Shown here in pieces: positions 55,236-64,000 of a DNA stretch of 64,000 bases. The notes under the pieces are model-generated. The model was not told where the DNA came from and did not search any database. It was given only the letters and a program-made list of their open reading frames with translations. The stretch's first letter is position 1, and every line of letters starts with the position of its first letter. The DNA is from Blastocladiella emersonii ATCC 22665 (Eukaryota > Blastocladiomycota > Blastocladiomycetes > Blastocladiales > Blastocladiaceae). The DNA is taken from assembly GCA_025594325.1 (NCBI GenBank), contig JANHCV010000001.1, positions 1,984,001 through 2,048,000 of the forward strand. The letters are read 5' to 3'. The translations under genes were made by a program, and so were the position numbers.

Positions 55236-57350
55236 GCGCGAGGGCGTCGGTATCGGCTTCGGCGACGAGTGGGCCGCGTGGTGCGGCGCTGTCGCTTGTC
55301 GAGCCGAGCCGCCGACGGCGTGCAAGCGTCTCCAAGGTGTGTGTACGAGAGAAGTAGGTGTGAGGTGTGAGAAGGCGCCGTAGTCGCAGACATGTTGAGT
55401 AAATGTACCATACCCTGGCAGCTGCACATGATGAAGCGCAAAGCGAGAGATGCGAAGAGGGAGAAGTCGGAGGTCAAGGACGAAAAGGATCGGCGAGATC
55501 CGCGCTGATCACGGCGTCGTCACCTTGCCTTCATGGCCGCCGATGAGTGTTGACTGCAACCACGGATGGAGTGTGCAGGCCAGCTTGACGACGACACGAG
55601 GGCGTGGCCGTCGCGCGTGACGAAGACGTGTGAGTGGGCTGCACACGCGGCGTGGAGCACGAGTCTCGCACTCGGTGCGACGCGCGTCCGCGATGATCAG
55701 CGCGGGTGCCGGCAACAAGCACGGGGCCGTCGGCCGATGAGCGATGCGAACGGCGATGAGCAGCGCGGGCGCGGGCGCGTCGTCGCCCACAGCCGTGGGA
55801 GAAAAGCGCGCGAACCCGGCGGCAGCGCGGCGGTGCGAGACACGCGAGCCGGGCGAGACAAACGAGGACGCGCGACGCGCCGCGTGCCACGCCACGGCAC
55901 GGGATCGACCATCGGCGGCCGCGGGCGCCGCGGGCCTCCCGGCGGGTTCCGCGCGCGTCCCGGAGTACAGGATCAGCAAATTGGCGAGCGCGACCGCGCG
56001 GTCCGCTGGCACGCGAGGGGCGGCGCCGCCGTCTCGCAGCGATTCGCCGCGGACGCGCGCGGCGCGTCTCGCACGAGGCCGTCGACTGTATCAGCGGTTT
56101 ACACGTCAAGTAACGGGTGATCGCACGCCCCCGTTGCGACGCGCAGCCTCGCGCGCCCTCCCTGCTCGCTCTCTCTCCCCCAAACGCGCTCTCGCCCCCG
56201 CCACGCCTGCACTGGCTACTGTACCTCGCCGACCCGCACCCGCACCCACTCGGAGCCGACTCGCGCGCACACTCGCTCGCTCGCGCGTCCGCTCGCCCGC
56301 CTGCCCGCCCACACGACACGCGTCACCACGCCGACCCACGCCACGCGTCGCCCGCGATCGCGCGCATCAACACCAACGTGATCGCGTCGCGCCTCACCGC
56401 GCCACATCGCCCGCGCAAACGCCGATTCCCAAGTCCTTCGACGCTCGCTGCCGACGCTGCCGCTCCTGCACTCGGGCGCCGGTTTCGAATTAAGTACGCG
56501 TCCACTTGGTTATCGGGGGCCGGTGTCGAGAACAAGGCAAAACTATTTTTCGATCCCCGCCCCCATTGTTTCCTCGTCGATTTATTCTCCCGCTTGGCGC
56601 GGGAGGGGGGCGCAGCGCGAGCCGACGGGACGGGACGATGCAGGAGGAGGAGAAAAAGTAGGCTGCACCGGAGCCCGCCCCCGATCCTCATCCGACGGCT
56701 CCGTCGCCCTCGCTCGCGCGCGCCTCCCCCGCCCGTTTCCCGCATCCTCGCGCGGCCGCCCCAGAGCCGTCCCCTCTCTCCCACGGCCCCCGCGCCCTCA
56801 TCATCCCCCCCTCATCGTCTCATCGCCCGCCCTCCCACGCTCACATCGCCCTGCTGCGCGATCACATCCGCCACACCACACACCCACCCCGCCACCTCGC
56901 GCGACGCTGTGCTTGCCCGGCTGACCGACCGTTCCACCCACCCACCCGTCCGCCCACTCGCCTCCCTCGCGACAGCGCAGCTCAGCTCCTCTCGCTCTTC
57001 GCCCGCTGCTGCGCTCAAGTCGCAGCATCCGCCCAACGTACGTGGCCCTCATCATCTCTCACTCTGCCCTCCTCGGGTGCACTGTCGCGCATCGGGCACA
57101 TCGGCCATGGCCTGGTGCTCGCGTCCGGCCTGCCGCCCGCTCGGCCGCCTTCCCTCCCTGGCGGGATGCACGCCGCGTGGGAGCGATGCCGTTCCCATTA
57201 CAATCCGCCCGCCGCCGCCCGCATCGCCGCTGACCTGTGCGGCTGTCGATCCTCGATTACGTAGCGCGTGCGATCCGTTCGCGTCCAGCTGGTCGATCGA
57301 GCCGAACGGGCAGTCCCGACCCGGCCCGACCGCCTCGCCGCCGCCCTGCC
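55236..57350. other. 2.1-kb intergenic region
   Basis: No recognisable gene. Long frames crossing 55500-57350 are Arg/Pro/Ser-rich artefacts. Around 55660-56075 several GCGAGAC/GTCTCGC motifs occur (for example GTGCGAGACACG at about 55838, also present at about 19096). The region 56100-57035 is strongly pyrimidine-rich on the plus strand and looks like a promoter and long leader. A probable 5'-UTR intron of the following gene runs from about 57038 (GTACGT) to 57264 (ACGTAG) with a GCTGACC branch site. Confidence 0.45.
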
Positions 57351-59976
57351 ATGACGCCCCCGGCACCCAACTCGACGCCCGCGACCCCGACGTCCGCGGC
57401 TGCCCCTCCTCCCGCCGCGCCGACCGCCCACCACGCGCACCCGAACGCGCACCTGTACCCGCCGCGCCAGTACGCCGCTATGGAGCCGCCGCAGCAGCAC
57501 GCCCAGCATGCCGCCTATGCCTACGCGCCCGACCATGACTACGATCGCGCACACGCCTACGCGCCGGCGCCCCGCGGCCGTGACTACGACTACGACCTCG
57601 ACTACAACTACGCGCCCGAGTACTCTCGCGGCAACGGCTACCATCCCCGCCACCAGCACCACTACGACGCGCAGGCGTACCCGCCGCCGCCCGCGCACCA
57701 CTACCAGCAGCAGCCTCCCCGCCCGCTTCCGCCGCACGCGCGCGACTCGTACTACCAGCACCAGCGCGCGCACCAGCTGCCGCCCTCGACCGCGTACCCG
57801 GCCTACGCGGATCACCGCGGTCCCATGTCGCCGCCGGCCACCCACGGCCATGGCCAAGGTCCCGCCGACGCGTTGGCCGCCGCGCCCGCCCCCGACCGCC
57901 GCCCGCTCCCGCCACCGTCAGCCATCGAGTCGCGCCCGCAGCCCGCGTACCACCAGCAGCAGCAGCCCGAGTCGCGGGCGCCCAAGCGCGCGTGGCACGA
58001 CGACAACGAGCCGACCAACGGCGAGCACCTGCACCCGCACACGCCCATCACGCCCGCCGCCCATGGCCACGCGCTCCCCGACTACCGCAACACCAAGCGC
58101 ATGCGCCCGTCGTCGCTCGGCTGGCCGCCCGAGCTCCCGGCGCTCCCGCCCGCACCGCTCCTCTCCGAGTACATGGGCGCCATCGAGTCGGGCGCCGCCA
58201 TGGCCCTCTCGGCCATGCGCAGCGCCGGGTCCGTGCGCAGCGGAGACGCGCCCGCGCCCACGACCCGCCCGCAGCTCCCGCCGCCGCCGTCCTCCATGCA
58301 CACGCCGCACGGATACGGCCGCAACCTCCGCGAGCCCGCCTTCGACGACCGGTACCACGGCGCCCAGGACTACGACTACGACGCGTACGGCTACGGCTAC
58401 GGCCCCGACGCGCCTTCGCACTACGCGCCCTCGGTCCACTCGCAGCCCCCGCCGCCGCTGCCGCCGCACGCGTCGCGCTACGGGTCCGTCCAGGCGTGGC
58501 AGCAGGACCAGCAGCGCATCCACTACCTGCAGCAGCAGCACGCGCAGGACCGGTACTATCACCACGGCGACGCCGGGTACTACGGCCACGACTCGGCCTA
58601 CTACGACGCGTCGCCCGACCACCACCTCGCGCCGCCGCTCCTCCCGCGCTCGCTGACGCGCCCGTCCACGGTCCGCCCGCCCCCGCCGCCGCCGCTCCCG
58701 CTGCCTCCTTCGGCACCCACGGCCCTGCCCATTTCGCCGCCCGCCTCCGACCGCATCGCGCACCGCCACCCGGCCCAGCTCGCGGGCGGCCCGAAGCGCC
58801 CGCCGCCGCAGCAAAAGTTCCAGTTCCTCCCGCACCCGGGCGTCCCGACCGACGGCCCGTCGCCCGGCCCGGCGATCCGCGGCAACGGGTGCGTCGCCAA
58901 CGACGCGCCGCCCCTCGGTAACGGCCACGACGACCACGCGCACCTGGTCCAGGCGGCGCCCGCGGCGCAGCGGCTCGTCAACCCGGTCCTCGCGGCTGCC
59001 GCGTTGCCTCGCGCGGCGATGCGTGTTCATGTGCGTTCTCTATCGCTGGTTGACTTCGAGTGCTCGGACTGGTTGCTGACCTACTCTTTCACGCCCGTAA
59101 CAGAAATCGTACTACACGTTCAGCGTGCCGACGTACAACCTCATGGTCAAGCACCTGCGGCTCGCCATGGAGATTGACCACGCCAACGGCAAGCTGCCCG
59201 CCGGGTCCATGGCCCTCGCCATCAGCACTGCGGCCGCGTCGTCGTCGTCCTCGACCTCGACAGTGAACGCGGGTGCGGCTGCTGCCGCCGCGGCCGACGA
59301 CAGCGACCACGACGACGACGCCGATGAGCCGCCGGGCGGCGCCGCCGAAAAGGACAAGGACGGCAAGGACAAGGAGTCGGTGGACCGGTACCCGACGTCG
59401 CTCGAGATCACGCTGACGGACGTGGACAACGCGCTGCCGCGCAAGCGGTGGAAGCGGCTGCAGGAGAACCTCCAGCTGTGGCCCGGGCGGCCCAACCACC
59501 GCAACCTGTCGTGGAAGTCGTGCACGCTCATCATCGTGCCGCGCGAGCAGTGGCGCGAGGTGTTCCTGGCGTTCCACCTGCTGTCGACGCAGCACCCGAT
59601 CACGCAGGAGCGCATCCAGCGCCACCAGTCGGCGCGCGACACGTTCAACGCCCTCAGCAAGGTGTACCAGACGCGCCGGTCCCGGTGCGGGCTCACGCTG
59701 CCCACCATCGAGGCGTTTGTCGACGAGTGCGGGTGCGGCGGCCACGGCACCCACCCGATCATCGAGGGGTTCGACGAGGCCGCGGCTGCTGCCGACCTCA
59801 TGGCCAGCGGCGCCGACCCGTACCCGATCCCCTTCTCGGCCGCCGGCCTGCCCGGCGCCCCCGTCACGAGCACCGGCAACCACGGCTCGGACGGTGGCGA
59901 CGAGGAGGAGGAGATCGACGAGCTCGACGAGGACCGGCCAACCGCGGCCATGGCCACGGCCAACGTCCAGGCATGA
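57351..59976 (+). CDS. orphan protein: His/Tyr/Pro-rich N-terminal region, folded C-terminal domain
   Basis: Exons 57351-59030 and 59104-59976 give 850 residues. The junction (donor GTGCG, acceptor CAG) produces AAMRVHKSYYTFSVPTYNLM. Residues 1-540 are low complexity: Tyr/Asp/His/Pro-rich with many Gln, such as RGRDYDYDLDYNYAPEYSRG, likely prion-like or phase-separating. Residues about 560-790 look folded: TYNLMVKHLRLAMEIDHANG, RYPTSLEITLTDVDNALPRK, WKSCTLIIVPREQWREVFLA and HLLSTQHPITQERIQRHQSA, interrupted by an acidic loop. The end is acidic (DEEEEIDELDED). I do not recognise the domain. A regulatory or RNA/DNA-associated role would fit the composition but is not shown. Confidence 0.65.
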
Positions 59977-60994
59977 CGGCCAGCCGCGGCCGCGGCCGCG
60001 AGCAGTGTGTAAGTCTACGTACCCATTTTTGAAGGTCCCGGCCCGGCGCGCGCTCGGTGCGAGGCAGGGCAATATTTTCTATATACCTCATCTCTTTCTT
60101 CTTCCTCTTCTTCACCACGGGCTGTTTTTGGAGGAGTGGGAGAGGGAGCGGCTAGCAACGCGTCACGGCGCCTGTGCAACACGCAGAGTTTTTCAGCGGC
60201 GGGTCGGTCGGCCCCGGCTGCTGCCGCCCACGCTCTCTCTCCTCCTCCCGCCTGCCGCCTTGCCCCTTTTGCTCCCTCCCTCTGCGCCCGGGCTGCCTGA
60301 TACCCAGCGCTCTCCGCACACTACCACGCATCGCTACGCATCGCCCTGTGCCGCCGACCTGCTGCTCCAAACACGCGCGCGCGCACGCCCTGCCACCGCT
60401 AGTCTGCCCGTTCTACGCCCGCCGCTCCACGGACTACACGCCCTGAGCCACCAGTGAGCCCGATCCGACTGAGCCGCCGTCGTGCTCGTCCCCAACCTTG
60501 ATCGCGACCGTCTCCCCCCGCGGTACGACTGCCGACCGGCCCCATGGTCGCCCCACAGCAAGCTGACCGGGCTCGATCCGCATCTAGCTCGTCTCTCTCC
60601 TCCCTGATTTCCATGTCGTTGTGATCGCGACCCGCGTGAAGGCCTTTGATACCCCCTATACCCCCGTCCTTCGCGTCGACCGTCGCCTTCTATCCCGTTT
60701 GACCCCCGCACGCCGCTCCGCCGCTCCGCGATACCCTGCCCTATCGTACGTCTGCTCCTGCGCTCGCCCGATCCGCCGCCTGTGTCTCTAACCGTCGTAC
60801 GACTTGCGCAGGAAACCCATCGGATCGATACCCTCTCCCCTATACCCCTCCTCCTTCGCGCACGCTGCTCCGTCGTCCGCTGGCCAACCCACTTTTTGAC
60901 TGGATACCCCGGCCCGCCGTCGACCTGCACCGTCCCGCGACCTCCTCCTTCATACTCCCCTCCTTGCACTCTTGCTCGCGCCCCTCTCTCAACC
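59977..60994. promoter_or_regulatory. promoter and leader of the RRM-YTH gene
   Basis: This 1018-bp region is pyrimidine-rich on the plus strand. A good 5'-UTR intron candidate runs from 60746 (GTACGT) to 60811 (GCGCAG), 66 bp, with a CTCTAACC branch site. GATACCCC/TATACCCC motifs recur at about 60648-60664, 60730, 60826-60848 and 60903. No coding exon was recognised. Confidence 0.5.
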
Positions 60995-63487
60995 ATGCTC
61001 TCCGGCGATCCTACCGATTCCCCGACCCGCGACCGCGACTATGAGGCCGCTGCCGGCTCGCCCACGACCTCGTCGTCGTCGGCCTCGCCCTCGCCGCCCG
61101 CCTCGGACCAGCCGAGCCCTACCACCCAGCGCTCGCGCCGCGCCCTCTACGGCCGCAGCCTCTCCACGCCCGCCGCCGGCATGCACTCGGCGGCTGCAGC
61201 GGCTGCCGCGGCCCTCGCCCAGCTGCGTGTCTCGGCCGACCCCGAGACTGCGGCCGAGTCGGCCACGGGCCCTGACCCGCCCGCCGACGCGCCCGCCGCT
61301 GCGACGGCGCCCTCGGCCGAGTCCGAGTCGCCCGGTGAACCCGCCCTGCCGGTGGTGACCTCGGGCTACCCGCTCGTCCCTGTGCCGCCGCCGCCGCCGC
61401 CGACGCCGCGCCACCGGTCCATCTGGGTCGGCAACATCAGCGAGCGCGCGACGCGCGACGACCTCGTGGCGCTGTTCGGCTCCTTCCCGGGCTTCATCGA
61501 CCTCTACTACATGAAGCACACGCGCTCCGCCTTCATCAACATGGCCACCGACGACGCCGTCGAGGAGGCCGCACTCCACTTCCATGGCCAGGTCTTCCGC
61601 GGATCGCGTCTCATTTGCCGCTCGCGCCTGCACAAGACGGCCGTCGCGGCCGCTTCGTCCTCGTCGTCGCCGACTCCGGGTGTGCCGGTGCCGCCCATGT
61701 CCTTCGCCGCCATGACCATGCCCGGCGGCGCCGCGAACACCGTCGCGCACCAGTTCGGCTCGCACCCGCCGCCCCCGCCGCTCGGTGCACACCACCAGGT
61801 CATCTACGGCCCGCCCCAGTGGATGCTCGTCCCGACGCCGTACCCGTACGCCGGCGGCGCGCCCGGGTCGCCCGGTCCTCCTGCGGGCGCGGGTGCGCAG
61901 TCGCCGACGGCTCAGCAGCAGCAGCAGCAGGCGCCCTCGCAGCAGCAGTCATCCATGTCGGCTGCCGCTGCCGCCGCTGTCGCCGCGTACAACTACTACG
62001 GCTACGTCCCCGGCCAGGCCCAGCAGGCGTCGCAGCCGCAGCAGCCGCAGCAGCCGCAGCAGCCGCAGGCCGGAGCGTTCGGCCCGCCCGTCCCCATGCC
62101 GCCGCTCCCGCCGCCGCCGCCGCACGGGTACCCGTCGCCCCAGCAGCCGCAGCAGGCCCCGCAGCAGCAGCAGACCGACCTCGCAGTGTCGCAGGAACCC
62201 GTCCCCGGCGGCGGTGGCGCGCCCGGCTACCCCGCCGTCCCGCCCGGCATGGTCCCCGTCTACGGAATGGGCGTCCCTGTGCACGGGATGAATGTCCCCG
62301 TCGGCGTCGTCAACCTTGGCATGCTCATGCACCAGCAGCAGCAGCAGCACGGCGCGCACCCGATGCACCCGTCGTCCTCGCTCATGTCCGCCGGCGCGAG
62401 TAACATTCCGCCGCCGCCGCCGCCGCCTGGCCTCGGGATGCCGCCTTCCGCTGCCGCCGGGTCCGAGTGGGCTACGTCGCCCGTTCCTGGCCCCGTTCCG
62501 CACGCGGGTGGGCCGCGCGGGAGCGGTATGGTCGCGGCGGCGACCCCGTCGTCCTCGGGCACCGCCCAGCCCGCCGTCGCCACGACCACGACTGCGAGCG
62601 GCGGCCCGTCGTGCCGCTACTTCATCATCAAGAGCCTGTCGCTCGAGGACCTCGAGCTGTCCATGAAGCACTGCATGTGGTCGCCCCAGGTGCACCTCGA
62701 GGCGATCCTCGACCAGGCGTTCAAGGTACGACTGTGCCGCGTTTTTGCGGTGGTTGAGCAGTGACTGACGGTGCACCGCGGTGTAGACGACCGAGTGCGT
62801 GTACCTCGTGTTCAGTGTCAACAAGTCGGGCGAGTTCTTTGGATTTGCTCGGTACGTTCGTCGTCGGTGTCGCTGGGCTCGTGTGCAATGCTGACCCGTT
62901 CCTCGATCTGTAGCATGACCACGCCCGTCGGCCCCGGGCCCAAGCTCAACTGGTCGATCCAGGAGAGCTCGCGCAAACAGCAGTCGCTCGGCGGCGTGTT
63001 TGGTCTCCAGTGGCTCATGATGTACGCTTTTCTCGCACCGACCGAGCCCCGCCCTCGATCGTGACTGACCCGCGCTTGCGACTCACGTGTCTAGCCAGCG
63101 GCTCCCGTTCAGCCAGGTGCGCCACCTGCACAACCCGTGGAACGCGGGCAAGGAGGTCAAGGTGTCGCGCGACGGGACCGAGCTCGAGCCGCACGTCGGG
63201 CACGCGCTGCTCATGGAATTTTACCAGTTCCACCGCGCGCAGCTCGCGCTGTCCATGCAGGGGGTCGCGCCGCAGTACCCGGTGCCCAAGTACGTTGACG
63301 TCGCCGCTGGTCTTGGGTGAGCATGCGCTAACTTGCGTTCCCTGCGCGCTCATGTAGACGCTTCGCCGCGTACATCCACCCGTACCCGGGGGCGGGCATC
63401 CCGGTCCCCATCCCCGCGCCTATCCCGGTCCCGCATCCGCAACACCAGCACTACGACCCGCACGGTGCCGCGCCGGGCCCTTACTAA
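60995..63487 (+). CDS. RRM + YTH-domain RNA-binding protein (m6A reader type)
   Basis: Exons 60995-62725, 62787-62851, 62914-63021, 63095-63316 and 63358-63487 give 751 residues (donors GTACG three times, GTGAG once). An RRM lies at about 140-212 (SIWVGNISERATRDDLVALF, FIDLYYMKHTRSAFINM, FRGSRLICRSR). A long Gln/Pro/Ala-rich linker follows. The YTH domain spans about 538-700 over four exons: SCRYFIIKSLSLEDLELSMK, TTECVYLVFSVNKSGEFFGF, then RMTTPVG, and QRLPFSQVRHLHNPWNAGKE with VSRDGTELEPHVGHALL. YTH domains bind N6-methyladenosine in RNA through an aromatic cage and alter mRNA decay, translation or meiotic transcript fate (Pho92, Mmi1). The family's SGxFxGxA motif and NPWN are intact. The short C-terminal tail is Pro/His-rich. 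Pairing of RRM and YTH in one protein is uncommon. Confidence 0.93.
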
Positions 63488-63877
63488 GCCCGATCCACGA
63501 CAAGACACGGCTGCACCCGCTCGTTTGGCTGGATGATACCCCCCGACTACCGTTTACCAGCCCGACACGGTGCAGCCGCCGCAGGTCCACGACGCGCGCA
63601 TGGCCATCATCTCCACGCTGCCTTTCCCTCCCTCTTTTCTTACCCTCCTAGCGCCAGCTCACTGCAGCGATGGCCCGACCAGCCCGTGCGCGCGCGCGTG
63701 GATCTCTCTCTTCCGCCCTCTTTCAACAGCAACAACATCGTCTCATTTTTTCCTTCGCTTTTCGTTTCCCGTTCGTGTGTGATGATACCCCCCTCCCTCC
63801 TCACTTTTGATGCGATGATACCCCCTCTCCCTGATCGCTCCGAGGAACAAGAATACTACAGCACGCTTTTTTGACGT
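63488..63877. other. 3' region of the RRM-YTH gene
   Basis: No coding exon is recognised. GATGATACCCCC-like motifs recur three times (about 63533, 63780 and 63815), and CT-rich tracts lie between. It probably contains the RRM-YTH 3' UTR. Confidence 0.45.
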
Positions 63878-64000
63878 CTATACATCGACGCGCTCGCGGC
63901 CGCGAGGGCGACGATGGCCATGGTCATCGTGGCGACCATGGCCACGGCCACGGCCACGGCCGTCACTGTCGCACAACGAGAGCGGCCACATCAGGGGTCC
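63878..64000 (-). CDS. possible 3' end of a Gly/Arg/His-rich gene entering from the right edge
   Basis: A frame open from the window edge runs 40 codons to TAG and reads DGRGRGRGHGRHDDHGHRRP then RGRERVDV. RGG-like tails are common in RNA-binding proteins, and a convergent gene end is expected here. But it is short, built on a (GGCCAC)n-type repeat at 63936-63962, and could be chance. An acceptor-like CGACAG lies just before the repeat. Confidence 0.3.
   Translation of the reverse strand, partial: GPLMWPLSLCDSDGRGRGRGHGRHDDHGHRRPRGRERVDV

Noticed and set aside
56117-57538. 473-codon Pro/Ser/Arg-rich plus-strand frame
   Set aside because: It spans a pyrimidine-rich promoter/leader and enters the next gene out of frame; no domain.

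Overview
The window is nuclear DNA from a GC-rich fungus. Genes are dense, on both strands, and split by short spliceosomal introns (mostly 46-100 bp, typically about 57-65 bp), with donors usually GTACG or GTGCG, branch sites CTAAC/CTGAC and acceptors TAG/CAG. Three genes, CFAP53, SSNA1 (DIP13) and CFAP161, belong to families that serve the axoneme or basal body. The organism therefore almost certainly makes a flagellum, which points to a zoosporic fungus. The very high GC content suggests Blastocladiomycota (Allomyces/Blastocladiella type) rather than Dikarya, but that is inference. I see no bacterial, plasmid, phage, transposon, rRNA, tRNA or CRISPR features.

Layout from left to right: a Munc13-like exocytosis protein (minus, running off the left edge); CFAP53 (plus); an orphan coiled-coil protein (plus); a small orphan (plus); a PH-domain protein (minus); a long divergent promoter; the ribosome-assembly GTPase NUG1/GNL3 (plus); an orphan RS-rich protein (plus); a mucin-like membrane protein (minus); a mitochondrial-type PPR protein (plus); a Nudix hydrolase (minus); a BET double-bromodomain protein (minus); a kinesin-4 motor (plus); RBX1 (minus); SSNA1 (plus); a 1051-residue coiled-coil protein (minus); UTP12/WDR3 (plus); CFAP161 (minus); a DDHD phospholipase (minus); the TFIIIB subunit BDP1 (minus); the cohesin loader SCC2/NIPBL (plus); a metallothionein-like peptide (plus); a His/Tyr/Pro-rich orphan with a conserved-looking C-terminal region (plus); and an RRM+YTH m6A-reader-type protein (plus). 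A possible gene end enters on the minus strand at the right edge.

The genes form no operon. Housekeeping functions (ribosome assembly by NUG1 and UTP12, Pol III transcription by BDP1, cohesin loading by SCC2, chromatin reading by BET, ubiquitin ligation by RBX1) are interleaved with a cilium set (CFAP53, CFAP161, SSNA1, and possibly the two orphan coiled-coil proteins and the kinesin). Many neighbours are divergent with shared promoters, or convergent with only 44-85 bp between stop codons. Several intergenic regions share palindromic ACGCGT/GTCTCGC-type motifs and an RTCACGTG octamer that look like promoter elements.

Exon boundaries were inferred by hand from reading frame, splice motifs and family resemblance. 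They are good for the recognised families and less certain for orphans.
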